64,000 nucleotides of DNA from assembly GCA_944326685.1 (NCBI GenBank), contig CALVEV010000035.1:1-64000 (forward strand), written 5' to 3'. The stretch comes from Candidatus Gastranaerophilales bacterium (GTDB lineage Bacteria > Cyanobacteriota > Vampirovibrionia > Gastranaerophilales > Gastranaerophilaceae). A program made the position numbers and the translations under genes. Positions 7,742-16,799 of this stretch are shown in pieces. How positions within the stretch are numbered: the stretch's first letter is position 1; every line of letters starts with the position of its first letter. The notes beneath the pieces were generated by a model, which saw nothing but the letters and a program-made list of their open reading frames with translations, did no database searches and was not told the DNA's origin.

Positions 7742-8002
7742 TCATTTGTTATTTTTATGTCCCAATGTATGCATTGTTTTTAATAATAATATATGTGCAG
7801 CAGCTGCAGCTAATGCAACCATTGCAGCTACTTTATGTACTACAATATTTTTTCTATAACCAAATATGCCTGATGCAATACCAAAACCTAATGATGTATA
7901 ACCTGTTATTGGCACCAAACTATATCGATTTATTCTGTGTCTTTTCTTTTGTTCTGGATTTGACCGAAATACTATACCGGAGATTATCGGATTTACTTTC
8001 AT
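7742..8002 (-). CDS. small two-helix membrane protein
   Basis: 86 residues with hydrophobic helices at about 30-48 and 54-74, the second Ala-rich. The N-terminus before the helices is basic and contains IVFRSN at about residues 11-16. This resembles short N-terminal motifs in two other small proteins here (genes at 28224 and 58621). An AGAGG site precedes the ATG. The family is not recognised. Confidence 0.6.
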   Translation of the reverse strand: MKVNPIISGIVFRSNPEQKKRHRINRYSLVPITGYTSLGFGIASGIFGYRKNIVVHKVAAMVALAAAAAHILLLKTMHTLGHKNNK

Positions 8003-8034
8003 ATCACGACCTCTACAATATTAGTATAGCATAA

Positions 8035-8841
8035 TTATTCTACTACATAATCCTGCAACTCTATTAATTTCGCTCGAGCCTCCTTATTTTGAGGTTGAAT
8101 TTCTATTGTTTTTATCAAATCTAATCTTGCTTTTTCATATTGGTTTAACTCTATATAAGTTAATCCTCGATGATAATAAGCTAAACCATAATAATTATCT
8201 AATTCTATTGCAGAACTATAATCAGATATTGCATCTTCATATTTTTTTAACTTACATAAAGTTAAACCTCGATTATAATAAGCATCCGATGCATACTTAT
8301 CTATTTTTATTGCTGTTGTATAATCTACTATTGCGCCTGCATAATCTTTATTTTTATCCTTTACTACACCTCTATTTACATATGCTTGTACATATTTTTT
8401 ATCAACTTTTATTGCTTTATTATAATCATCTAATGCACCTTGCAAATTTCCACAAGTTTCTTTTACTAAACCTCTGCCTACATATGATTTTACATCTTTT
8501 TTATCTATACTTATTGCTTTTGTATAATTTTCAAATGCACTATCATAATTTTTTAATTTAAATTGCATCTGAGCAATGCTGTAATATATATTATGATTAT
8601 TAGGTTCATAATTTTTTGCTGCTTCGTAATCAGATAAAGCATCCTCATAATTTCCGACCATAAAATTTAGATAGCCTCTTTGAATATACAATTTTGCATT
8701 CTCAGGATTTCTATCTATTTTTTTATTACATTTCGATAATTTTTTTATTATCTCGTAATCTGAATGCTCATATGCATTACAAGGTAGAACTTGTAATACA
8801 ATCATAAATAATATACTTAATACCAATATTTTTTTATACAT
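8035..8841 (-). CDS. exported TPR-repeat protein
   Basis: 268 residues. A signal peptide covers about 1-23 with likely cleavage after CNA. About six tetratricopeptide repeats follow, each with the Y-x-x-R-G and A-x-x-D-Y-x-x-A-I pattern of Sel1/TPR scaffold proteins. It probably acts outside the cytoplasmic membrane as a protein-binding scaffold; the partner is unknown. It starts ten bases after the end of a paralogous TPR gene (8852-9880), so the two form an operon. A GAGGG site precedes the ATG. Confidence 0.85.
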   Translation of the reverse strand: MYKKILVLSILFMIVLQVLPCNAYEHSDYEIIKKLSKCNKKIDRNPENAKLYIQRGYLNFMVGNYEDALSDYEAAKNYEPNNHNIYYSIAQMQFKLKNYDSAFENYTKAISIDKKDVKSYVGRGLVKETCGNLQGALDDYNKAIKVDKKYVQAYVNRGVVKDKNKDYAGAIVDYTTAIKIDKYASDAYYNRGLTLCKLKKYEDAISDYSSAIELDNYYGLAYYHRGLTYIELNQYEKARLDLIKTIEIQPQNKEARAKLIELQDYVVE

Positions 8842-8851
8842 AAACCCTCGA

Positions 8852-9880
8852 CTAATTCTGAGGTAAATAATATTTTAACCAAGGCAATTCTTGATAGCGC
8901 GGATAATACTCAGGATTTAACTTTAAAGCTTTTAAACAATCATATACTGCCTCTTTAGTTTGACCACCTATATGCATTCTGGACAAAGCTCTATTATTAT
9001 AAGCTTCTGCATCATTTGAATTTAATGCAATATATGCAGAATAATCACTTACTGCTTTATCATAATTTTTTGTTGCATAATGAATCATTGCACGATTGAA
9101 ATATGCAGGAGCAAATTTATTATCTAATTCTAATGTTTTAGTAAAATCCTTTGCCGCTCCTACTAAATCATTCTGTTGAATTTTTACATGACCTCTATCA
9201 TAATATGCGCTTACTAACTTGGGATTAATACTTATAACTTTATTCAAGTCCTCAACAGCACCTTTATAATCAGCTAAATAAGCTTTTGCATGTGCTCGTT
9301 CCAAATAAGCATCTGTAATATTTGGTTCTAATTTTATTACCTTATTAAAATCTTCAATTGCACTCTTGTAATCTTTTATATTTAATTTCGCAATTCCACG
9401 ATTAAAATATGAGTCATAAATATCATCATCTAATCTTATTGCAATATCAAAATCTTTTATTGCTCCACTATAATCTTTTAAAATTGTCTTAGCTGTTCCT
9501 CTATTACAATAAGCAGTTACAGAATCAGGTTCTAAATCTATTGTTTTTGTATAATCTTCTATTGCCCCCTTATAATCTTTTATTCCAAACTTTGAATTAC
9601 CTCTTAAAAAATAATTCTCAGCAACATTTGGATATTTTTTTAACACAATAGTATAATCTTCTACAGCTTCTTTGTACATCCCTAATTTATATTCTGCTTC
9701 AGCTCTTTTTAAATAATTTGAATAGTTTTCAGGATTTTTGTCAATTATACTTGAACATTTTTCTACTATTTTTTGATACTTTGAAGCATCTATCTCTTCA
9801 CTATAAGAAATTAAATTTGATACTTGAAACAAATAAAATAAAGTGAAAAAACTTAAAAAAACTCTTTTTACTAATCTCAT
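8852..9880 (-). CDS. exported TPR-repeat protein
   Basis: 342 residues. A hydrophobic signal sequence or anchor covers about 6-26, followed by about eight TPR units spanning residues 30-325. The units are highly regular (N-R-G, Y-x-G-A-I-x-D-Y/F), which suggests recent internal duplication. It is the first gene of a two-gene operon with the paralogue at 8035. A strong AGGAG site precedes the ATG. There is no catalytic domain, so it is most likely a periplasmic or membrane-bound scaffold. Confidence 0.85.
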   Translation of the reverse strand: MRLVKRVFLSFFTLFYLFQVSNLISYSEEIDASKYQKIVEKCSSIIDKNPENYSNYLKRAEAEYKLGMYKEAVEDYTIVLKKYPNVAENYFLRGNSKFGIKDYKGAIEDYTKTIDLEPDSVTAYCNRGTAKTILKDYSGAIKDFDIAIRLDDDIYDSYFNRGIAKLNIKDYKSAIEDFNKVIKLEPNITDAYLERAHAKAYLADYKGAVEDLNKVISINPKLVSAYYDRGHVKIQQNDLVGAAKDFTKTLELDNKFAPAYFNRAMIHYATKNYDKAVSDYSAYIALNSNDAEAYNNRALSRMHIGGQTKEAVYDCLKALKLNPEYYPRYQELPWLKYYLPQN

Positions 9881-9961
9881 TTATTAGTCTCCTACTATAT
9901 GGGATTGGTACAATTAAGATAACACCAACATAATTCTTATACATAATACAAACATACCATT

Positions 9962-10822
9962 TTAAACTCTTTCATAAGAGCCCATAAATTTATAATATGT
10001 TGTATGTTCCTGAATCGCATCGAATGCTTGCTTTACATTATTATCTGCTATATGCCCTTGAACATCCAAAAATAAAATATATTCATTTATGTCCATCTTT
10101 GAAGGAGTTGCATGTATATATGAAATATTAATATTTCTATTTGCAAACTCTTGAACTATACTAAATAATTTTCCAGGTTTATCTTCTATTGATATAGCAA
10201 TTGAAGATGTACTTTTAGAAGTCGGAACGGTATGAAAACTACCAATCATTACAAACTTTGTCTGATTATTCTTATCATTATTTATATTAGGATGTAATAT
10301 ATTTAAATTGTATATTTCTGCAGTTTTTTCTGTCCCAATAATAGCATATGTTAAATTGTATGAATTTAATAACCTTGCTGACTCTTCTATATCTGCAGTA
10401 TTAATAATATTCAAATGCATTGGTAATTCATTTTTTATATATTCACTACATTTCGCAATAGCTGGAGCAGGAGCAATTAAGCCTGAAATATTATATATCT
10501 CACTATTCTTAGACAATAAACAATTGTTTGAAGGTAAAATCGTATCTGATAATATATACAACTCTTTACCACTTGATTTTATCAAACTATCGGTTGTTTC
10601 TCTTACAACACCTTCTTTTGCATTTTCTACAGGAATAACACCTACTGCTTCATCATCTGATTCTACATATTTTATAACTTCTTCAATTGTTCTAAATGGC
10701 ATTTGATATGCTTTTAAAGCATATTTTGAACAGAAATAATCTTTTGCCATTTCTGTAAATGAACCACTTGTACCTAAATATGCAATTGTTTTCACATTGT
10801 CTGAATTTAAAATCTTTGTCAT
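9962..10822 (-). CDS. pheA: prephenate dehydratase
   Basis: Converts prephenate to phenylpyruvate in phenylalanine synthesis. The 286 residues start at the ATG at 10822, eight bases after the upstream stop and with an AGGA site. A longer frame to 10870 would overlap the phosphatase gene by 40 bases. The catalytic domain begins YLGTSGSF (family YLGPxGTF), and the active-site TRF motif appears as TKF near residue 192. The C-terminal ACT domain (about 205-280) starts IEDKPGKLFSIV. The phenylalanine-binding ESRP motif of classic enzymes reads ATPS here, so feedback control may differ. Confidence 0.9.
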   Translation of the reverse strand: MTKILNSDNVKTIAYLGTSGSFTEMAKDYFCSKYALKAYQMPFRTIEEVIKYVESDDEAVGVIPVENAKEGVVRETTDSLIKSSGKELYILSDTILPSNNCLLSKNSEIYNISGLIAPAPAIAKCSEYIKNELPMHLNIINTADIEESARLLNSYNLTYAIIGTEKTAEIYNLNILHPNINNDKNNQTKFVMIGSFHTVPTSKSTSSIAISIEDKPGKLFSIVQEFANRNINISYIHATPSKMDINEYILFLDVQGHIADNNVKQAFDAIQEHTTYYKFMGSYERV

Positions 10823-10830
10823 ATTATTTC

Positions 10831-11451
10831 CTATAATGGAACATAACCTGAATAAATTAAACTTGACCATCCATCAAAATAACTTATTTGGGTTGCACTA
10901 CCTGTCTTTATCAATATTCTTGACTGTTTTTCAGGAGGAATCCCTAATGTTGTTGCTACAACCGATTGAATAACATTCTGGCCTGTTACTACTATTACTC
11001 TATTACCAATATTTTTTTCAACCAAATCTTGAACAACTTTATCTATACGAAGATTAAAATCTACCATTGGTTCCCCATTTTCTGGAGTCATTGCTATTAT
11101 ACTTGGAGTATTTGCGCCATATTCTATTGAATATTTTTTTACAACATTATCAATAGTTAAACCATTCCACTCTCCCCAATCTCTTGAGTTTAGCTCTGAT
11201 AATATTTCAAAATCTTGTTTATAAACCTTTGCAATCATTTGTGCGGATTGAATACAACGTGTAGCTGGGCTTGAATAGATTTTATCGTTCTTTACCCCTC
11301 GTTTTTTTATATACTCACAAATTTTTCTAATTTCTTCTTGCCCCTTTTCTTCTAAAGGTGGATAATTCTCTTGATTACATAATCTAAAATCTTCAGTATA
11401 TATTGTTGCACCATGGGCTACATAGGTTATTTTACATTTTCTACTTAACAT
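10831..11451 (-). CDS. degenerate histidine phosphatase (phosphoglycerate mutase-like)
   Basis: 206 residues with the histidine-phosphatase fold, but key residues are altered. The RHG motif reads AHG, with Ala12 replacing the phosphate-binding Arg while nucleophile His13 is kept. The second histidine of the usual SHG motif is replaced (TGQ, Gly157). The YSSPATRCIQSA helix with its conserved Arg and the E-L-N-S-R-D-W-G-E acid loop remain. It is therefore probably a weak or non-catalytic member, perhaps a binding protein. It lies eight bases upstream of pheA, so a regulatory role there is possible. An inverted repeat overlapping a TATAAT box lies just upstream. Confidence 0.75.
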   Translation of the reverse strand: MLSRKCKITYVAHGATIYTEDFRLCNQENYPPLEEKGQEEIRKICEYIKKRGVKNDKIYSSPATRCIQSAQMIAKVYKQDFEILSELNSRDWGEWNGLTIDNVVKKYSIEYGANTPSIIAMTPENGEPMVDFNLRIDKVVQDLVEKNIGNRVIVVTGQNVIQSVVATTLGIPPEKQSRILIKTGSATQISYFDGWSSLIYSGYVPL

Positions 11452-11466
11452 TATTAAATCCTCTTT

Positions 11467-11485
11467 GTATGTTATTATAACATAC
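11467..11485 (-). promoter_or_regulatory. palindromic operator over the -10 box of the phosphatase-pheA operon
   Basis: GTATGTTAT/ATAACATAC arms of nine bases surround a single base. The minus strand contains TATAAT inside the palindrome. It ends 15 bases before the ATG at 11451, so a bound repressor would block the promoter. No good -35 box is visible. Confidence 0.5.
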
Positions 11486-11543
11486 TTCTTTTTTTTGGGT
11501 AGGGTTTAATATTGCTACTTAGTTTTTATAATCAATTATTAGA

Positions 11544-11843
11544 TTATGTTATCCAAGGCCTTGATTTATACAATTGACCGGCAAAAACATCATCTTGATA
11601 TTTACTATATAAGAAACTCATTGGTTTATTATTTAAAAATATAGAATCATCAATATAGTTATTATTATTCCCTTGATAAAAATCAGCTTGCTGTGTTGGA
11701 TTCTCATTTCCTAATAAGGAATAACCTGGAATATTTAATAAATTTGCATCATTTACTTTACTTTGATTTTGTTGCGATGTTAAATATCTTTGATAAGATA
11801 ACTCTGCTAAACTATTAATACTTCCTAAATAATTACTAACCAT
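11544..11843 (-). CDS. small Asn/Gln/Tyr-rich hypothetical protein
   Basis: 99 residues with a GAGG site before the ATG. It is rich in Asn, Gln, Ser and Tyr, has no membrane helix or cysteine, and is probably extended or disordered. I do not recognise it. It follows the tandem TPR-glycosyltransferase genes on the same strand by 79 bases in the opposite order of transcription, so it has its own start region. Confidence 0.5.
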   Translation of the reverse strand: MVSNYLGSINSLAELSYQRYLTSQQNQSKVNDANLLNIPGYSLLGNENPTQQADFYQGNNNNYIDDSIFLNNKPMSFLYSKYQDDVFAGQLYKSRPWIT

Positions 11844-11922
11844 AAAAACCTCTATAAATATAACCTATCACATTTATATAAAGTTTTTTATGCTATATTA
11901 ATTGACTTAATTTAATAATTAA

Positions 11923-13539
11923 TTACATTTTTGTTACAATATTCACTAATTTATCTACTTCAATAAACCAATTCTGACGTTCTTTTTGTTTTATTATATC
12001 AACAGAATCATACCATTCAGTTTTAGAAATATTATCAAACCAACGCCAATCTGAGCAATAAGGTAATAATAACGTAGACTTCACACCTAATGCTCCTGCC
12101 AAATGCAAATTAGAAGTATCTACACTTATCATTAAATCTAGATTTTTCATTGCTGCAGCTGTATCATCAAATGATTCAAATGTATCAGACAAATCAACTA
12201 TCTGAGGATATTTTTCTATTGAATTAAAAATATCACCTTTTTGAAATGAGTAGAATTCTACATTATTTAGTTCTAATAAAGCTTTAAAATAATCAATATT
12301 TATTGTCCTATGTATTGCAGAACGTATACGCATATCACCTGCTTGCCAACACAAACCTACTTTTAATTTATCATTAGAGAAATACTTCCTTTTATATTCA
12401 CTTATTTTTTGTTCGTCTGCCTTTAAATAACCACTAGAAAATGGTATATGGTCAAAATTTATATTCAAATAATATTGAGCAAAACCTAAAAACATTGAAT
12501 TATCATGACTTACATTATTCATTCCTTTAATTATAAATTCGACATCAGGAAAACTTCTTTGCATTATCTCAAAAAGAGGTTCTCTTACCTGAACAATAAC
12601 TTTTGAAAATTTATTTTTCAAAAATGGCAAAAAGCGTGAATTCATAATACAATCACCTAAGCCTTGATCAGCATAAACCAAAAGAATACCTCCCTCATTT
12701 TGAGAATTAAGATTTTTCATATAACTCAATTGTTCAGGAGGTTTTATCTGCTTAAAAAACTCAAAAGCTTGATTTAATTTTTTTTGACTTAAATAAAGGC
12801 ACCCTAAAGATGTTTTTGCATCTTCATCATTTGGGTAACATTCAATAGCTTTTTTATAAAATTGTTCTGCATCTTTATACTTCCCAGCTTTTTGCAAACT
12901 TACTGCTAAATGATAAAAAGCTTGATTATCACCATTTTCGATAGCTTTTTTATAACATTCTTGAGCATATTCTTCATTACAATACAATAATTCTTGCAAC
13001 AAGCCAGCATTTATCCAAGTTAATGAATCTTGTGGATACAATTCTAATGTTACTGCACAATATTCTTCTGCCTTTTTATAATCTCCAATATCCATTAAAT
13101 ATTGAGTCATCAAAGAAAGAGCATGACAACTTTTAGGATATATTAATAAATATTTTTGACAATATGCTCCTGAAAAATTATACATTCCTAGAAGCCTAAA
13201 ACATTCTATAATTTTTTGATAAATTTTTTCAGAATCTTTGTCATATTTAAATAATTCTTCATACAATATTATTGCATCATCATACCGTTTTAACATAAAC
13301 TTAGTATGAGCAAGTGCTGATATGGTTGCAGGAGCTTTCTTTATTTTATATGCTGATTCTAAAATTTTTTCTGCTTTTTTATACAAGCCTTTTTTTAAAT
13401 TAAAAAGTCCCCAAAAAGACAAAACCGTATCATTGTTTGGATTTTCTCGCAGAAGTTCATAATAAATTTTTTCTGCTGAGTCAAAATCTTTATTTTTTAC
13501 ATATAATAATGCTTTATTTAACTTTTTAATATTTAACAT
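11923..13539 (-). CDS. TPR protein with C-terminal GT9/GT41-like glycosyltransferase domain
   Basis: 538 residues. Residues 1-265 are about seven TPR units. From about 275 on the protein matches the glycosyltransferase domain often fused to TPRs in bacteria. The landmarks are a DQGLGDCI nucleotide-sugar loop, the central GLCWQAG strand, SVDTSNLHLAGALG, and the closing LLPYCSDWRWF ahead of WYDSV. Such proteins commonly glycosylate flagellin or surface proteins (family knowledge); the target here is unknown. Its start overlaps the 3' end of the upstream paralogue by seven bases, so the two are translated together. Of the pair this copy keeps the better conserved donor-site motifs. Confidence 0.8.
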   Translation of the reverse strand: MLNIKKLNKALLYVKNKDFDSAEKIYYELLRENPNNDTVLSFWGLFNLKKGLYKKAEKILESAYKIKKAPATISALAHTKFMLKRYDDAIILYEELFKYDKDSEKIYQKIIECFRLLGMYNFSGAYCQKYLLIYPKSCHALSLMTQYLMDIGDYKKAEEYCAVTLELYPQDSLTWINAGLLQELLYCNEEYAQECYKKAIENGDNQAFYHLAVSLQKAGKYKDAEQFYKKAIECYPNDEDAKTSLGCLYLSQKKLNQAFEFFKQIKPPEQLSYMKNLNSQNEGGILLVYADQGLGDCIMNSRFLPFLKNKFSKVIVQVREPLFEIMQRSFPDVEFIIKGMNNVSHDNSMFLGFAQYYLNINFDHIPFSSGYLKADEQKISEYKRKYFSNDKLKVGLCWQAGDMRIRSAIHRTINIDYFKALLELNNVEFYSFQKGDIFNSIEKYPQIVDLSDTFESFDDTAAAMKNLDLMISVDTSNLHLAGALGVKSTLLLPYCSDWRWFDNISKTEWYDSVDIIKQKERQNWFIEVDKLVNIVTKM

Positions 13540-15134
13540 TTGTTCTTAATTAAAGTCCTTACTCTTTCAACTATTTTCTGGGAAACATGACCCCAGTCTT
13601 CACCAAGTTTTTGTCTATATAACTCTACTGAAGGATACCAAACATTATTAGTTCCATCAGTATCAAACCAATACCATTCGCTATCATAAGGTATCAACGC
13701 TAAAACTTTTTTATTCAAACTTCCTGCTATGTGCAAAACATCAGAATCAATTGTAATTATTAAATCCATTGAATTAACATACTTTGCATAATCTTCTATA
13801 TTATTTAATTTTGAAGAAATATCTATAATTTGAGGATAAGATTGTAAGGTTCCGAATATATCATTTTTTTGAAAAGAATAAAATTCAACATTATCAAGAT
13901 TAAATAAATCAACGAAATATTTAGTTAAATCAACTGAAGATATATTCACCACTTTCATGCTATCCCCATTTGGTTTCCAATATAAACCAATTTTAAACTT
14001 ATCAGAATCTAAATCTATTTTTTCAGATTTTAATTCTTGTCTCGGAATAGATTCAAAATTAGAATTTAAATAATACGGTAATTCTGACAATAAAACATAA
14101 CTGTCATATTCAATACTAAAAACATCAGCATTCCATACAACACTATACCCGTTTATTTTCATAAAAGACATTAAATCTGGAGAGCAAGAAAGTATAATAT
14201 TTTTAAATTTATTTTTTAGACAATCAATATATCTTATATTTTTAATATTTTCATTATCAGAACTATCAAAAACTACAAGTATTATTTTATCATTATAATC
14301 TTTTCCATCCCATTTATTCTTTAATGATTTTATATCTTTATTTAAGTTTCTATCTAAATAATATTTATATCCTTTACGCATTTTCTTTTCGATAAAGCTT
14401 ATATCTCTTAATAGATATAAAACTTCATTTTTATTTGGATATATATTCAATATTTTTTTACAACATTTTTCAGCTTCACTATATTTTTTTAATTTTTTAT
14501 AACATAACGCTAAATCAAATGTAGCAGTAGGAACACCTAATTTTACAGCTTTTTCATATAATTTTTGAGCTTCTTCAAAATTTTGTTTTATATATTCTTG
14601 ATACATTCCAAGCAAATTAAAAGTTATACCTTTATTTGAAAATTTTACTTGTATAGCATCTTTTAAACTTTCTAATTCCTCTAATTTCCCTAAATTAAGA
14701 TATAATAAAAATAATCTTCTATATGAAAAAATTGTTGGATATTTTTGAACATAATCTTTTACAATATTAATAGCATTATCATATAATTCTAACTCTATAT
14801 ATAAATTACTAATTATAATAAATAATTCTTCAGATGGCTCTAATTCTAACAATTTTTCATACATTATAATTGCATCATATAGTTTAAATTGCTTTTCTTT
14901 AACATATGCTGATAATTTTAAGATTTTTAAATCAGCACCTAATTTTAAAGCATAATCAAGCAACATTTCAGCATTATTATAATCTAATTTTACAACATTT
15001 ATATAGGCTAATTTATACAAAGCATTTCTATTTTTTTTATCAAATCCAAGAACTCTTAAATAAAGTTTTTCTGCTTCAAATAAATTATCATCATTAAAAT
15101 ATTTATCTGCAAGTTTTTCCAGTTCATTAGCCAT
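13533..15134 (-). CDS. TPR-glycosyltransferase paralogue, donor site diverged
   Basis: 533 residues with the same layout as the next gene: TPRs to about residue 265, then a glycosyltransferase-like domain ending SEWYWF and WYPSVELYRQ. The GLGD loop is not recognisable, and SVDTSNLHLAG reads TIDSDVLHIAG. It may have another specificity or be a non-catalytic partner of the paralogue it overlaps. The -10 box TAATAT lies six bases before the ATG and there is no ribosome site, so a leaderless mRNA is predicted. Confidence 0.75.
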   Translation of the reverse strand: MANELEKLADKYFNDDNLFEAEKLYLRVLGFDKKNRNALYKLAYINVVKLDYNNAEMLLDYALKLGADLKILKLSAYVKEKQFKLYDAIIMYEKLLELEPSEELFIIISNLYIELELYDNAINIVKDYVQKYPTIFSYRRLFLLYLNLGKLEELESLKDAIQVKFSNKGITFNLLGMYQEYIKQNFEEAQKLYEKAVKLGVPTATFDLALCYKKLKKYSEAEKCCKKILNIYPNKNEVLYLLRDISFIEKKMRKGYKYYLDRNLNKDIKSLKNKWDGKDYNDKIILVVFDSSDNENIKNIRYIDCLKNKFKNIILSCSPDLMSFMKINGYSVVWNADVFSIEYDSYVLLSELPYYLNSNFESIPRQELKSEKIDLDSDKFKIGLYWKPNGDSMKVVNISSVDLTKYFVDLFNLDNVEFYSFQKNDIFGTLQSYPQIIDISSKLNNIEDYAKYVNSMDLIITIDSDVLHIAGSLNKKVLALIPYDSEWYWFDTDGTNNVWYPSVELYRQKLGEDWGHVSQKIVERVRTLIKNKC

Positions 15135-15140
15135 AAAATT

Positions 15141-15170
15141 ATATTATCATCACGATAATACATACGTCAA
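15141..15170 (-). promoter_or_regulatory. promoter of the TPR-glycosyltransferase operon, predicted leaderless
   Basis: Minus strand: TTGACG (15165-15170), 18 bases, TAATAT (15141-15146), six bases, ATG at 15134. An inverted repeat ATTATC/GATAAT overlaps the -10 box and could be an operator. Confidence 0.5.
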
Positions 15171-15223
15171 TCACATAAAAAAATTACAACAAAAGTATTA
15201 CTTTTATAAGTAAAAATAGAAAT

Positions 15224-15251
15224 TTGACTTATACAAAATAATTATTATAAA
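15224..15251 (+). promoter_or_regulatory. promoter of the flagellar rod operon
   Basis: TTGACT (15224-15229), 16 bases, TATAAA (15246-15251). This is a vegetative-type promoter about 110 bases before the first gene, so a leader of about 100 bases is expected. No sigma28-type sequence was seen. Confidence 0.45.
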
Positions 15252-15360
15252 GAAATATATGGTAATACATATAGAGGATTTTAACTAACAAGCCCTAATA
15301 AAAGAAAAATATAATCCGATATATAAAAATAGTTTAACTAATGAATTAGAGAGGTAACAT

Positions 15361-16059
15361 ATGAAGATAAACGGTGGAGTCAGGTATTGTGAACTTGGTG
15401 TACGTTCTTCAATTAGAGCAATGCATGTAGCAACAGAATTAATGGGAATAACCAATGAGAATGTTGTAGGATTTGATAAAATTGGTTACCAAAGAAAAGA
15501 TGCAGTTGTATCTTCATTTGCTGAGTATCTTGGAGTTGATGGAATTTCAAGAAACACAGATGAAAAAGTTGGTCGTATTATGACATCAGAAAAACCTCTA
15601 GATATAGCATTAGCAACTAAAGGTTATTTTCAAATTCAAACACCTAATGGAATTCAATTAACTAGAGACGGAAGATTCAAACTAGATAAAGATGGAAATT
15701 TACTAAACCTTGAAGATAATAAAGTTTTATCAGATAGTGGTGTACCTATTAGATTACATCGAATTCCTGAAGATGTTAAAGAAGTTGTTATAAATAAAAA
15801 AGGTTTAGTAAGTGTTTTTAACAAAGATAAACGTAAACTTGAACCTGTAGCATACTTAGGAATAGTTGATTCCAATGGAATGGCAGTTATGAATCCTGAT
15901 GTTAAACAAGGATTTAACGAATATTCAAACGTATCACTTCAAAATGAATTTTTAGCAGTAATGCCAACAATTAGAAATTTTGAAGCCAATAGACAAATGT
16001 TCATAATGAACAATACAAACATGCAAAAAGCAATAAGCCAATTAGGTTCTGCATCATAA
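15361..16059 (+). CDS. flagellar rod/hook-basal body protein, FlgF/FlgG family
   Basis: 232 residues, a little short for FlgF/FlgG. The N-terminal helix region (about 15-60) resembles the flg_bb_rod domain (MGITNENVVGFDKIGYQRK). The central motif LDIALATKGYFQIQT is followed by LTRDGRFKLDKDGNL, the classic FlgG/FlgF 'TR(D/N)G-F-x-x-D-x-x-G' signature. The C-terminal helix ends NFEANRQMFIMNNTNMQKAISQLG, typical of rod and hook proteins. It is the first gene of a four-gene rod operon with a GAGAGG site. I cannot choose between FlgF and FlgG. Confidence 0.88.
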   Translation: MKINGGVRYCELGVRSSIRAMHVATELMGITNENVVGFDKIGYQRKDAVVSSFAEYLGVDGISRNTDEKVGRIMTSEKPLDIALATKGYFQIQTPNGIQLTRDGRFKLDKDGNLLNLEDNKVLSDSGVPIRLHRIPEDVKEVVINKKGLVSVFNKDKRKLEPVAYLGIVDSNGMAVMNPDVKQGFNEYSNVSLQNEFLAVMPTIRNFEANRQMFIMNNTNMQKAISQLGSAS

Positions 16060-16073
16060 GGAGATAATTAAAA

Positions 16074-16787
16074 ATGTTTAACGCTCAAGCTATTATCAGA
16101 AGAAGTATTAATAACGCAACTAACCAATTTGATAGACTTGCATATGTTGGAAACAACTTAGCAAACTATAATACAGCAGGTTATAAATGCGTTCGTTTTG
16201 AACAAATGCTTAAAGAAAGTGGCTACATTGAAGGTGCTATAAGAACAGATGCAAAACAAGGTTCATTACGAATTACAGATAATCCTTATGATGTTGCAAT
16301 TGATGGGCAAGGTTATATTCCTGTAACATCACCAGATGGAGAAACACAATACACAAGAGATGGTGCGTTCAAAAGAGGTGCTGATGGATATTTATACACA
16401 TTAGATGATTGGATTGTTGGAGATGGAATTAAATTTCCTCCAAACTGTTATAAATTTCAAATAAAACCTAATGGAGATATTATGAGTTTTGATGAAGCTG
16501 GTTCTCCAGGAGAAAAAATTGGAACAATTCCTCTTGTTACTTTTGATGCTCCTGAAGAATTAGAACAAGGTGTTAACAACAAAATGGTTGCAACAGAAAC
16601 ATCAGGTCAACCAAAACTTGTTTTATCTCACGATAGATTTAAACAATGTTTTTCAGAAAATTCAAACACTAATATATATGCAGAAGTAAACGATATGTTA
16701 AGACTAAATGCATCAATGATTGCAAGTATGCGTCTTTTAAAAGTAACAGACGATATGTACAACAAAGGTATTAACATTAGAGAATAG
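16074..16787 (+). CDS. flagellar rod/hook-basal body protein, FlgF/FlgG family (second copy)
   Basis: 237 residues, a paralogue of the previous gene 14 bases upstream. The N-terminus shows YVGNNLANYNTAGYKCVRF, the rod-protein 'NNLAN-x-x-T-x-GYK' signature. DVAIDGQGYIPVTSPDGE and YTRDGAFKRGADG follow. The C-terminal helix (LNASMIASMRLLKVTDDMYN) is present but less standard than in FlgG. The two probably correspond to proximal and distal rod. An AAGGAG site precedes the ATG. Confidence 0.88.
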   Translation: MFNAQAIIRRSINNATNQFDRLAYVGNNLANYNTAGYKCVRFEQMLKESGYIEGAIRTDAKQGSLRITDNPYDVAIDGQGYIPVTSPDGETQYTRDGAFKRGADGYLYTLDDWIVGDGIKFPPNCYKFQIKPNGDIMSFDEAGSPGEKIGTIPLVTFDAPEELEQGVNNKMVATETSGQPKLVLSHDRFKQCFSENSNTNIYAEVNDMLRLNASMIASMRLLKVTDDMYNKGINIRE

Positions 16788-16799
16788 GAGTTTTAACTA

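Noticed and set aside
8106..8561. 151-codon antisense frame
   Set aside because: Antisense shadow of the regular TPR gene, Leu/Tyr-rich as expected from its complement.
8035..9880. Regular repeats considered as CRISPR or tandem DNA repeat
   Set aside because: They are protein-level TPR repeats with 34-codon spacing, not identical DNA units with spacers.
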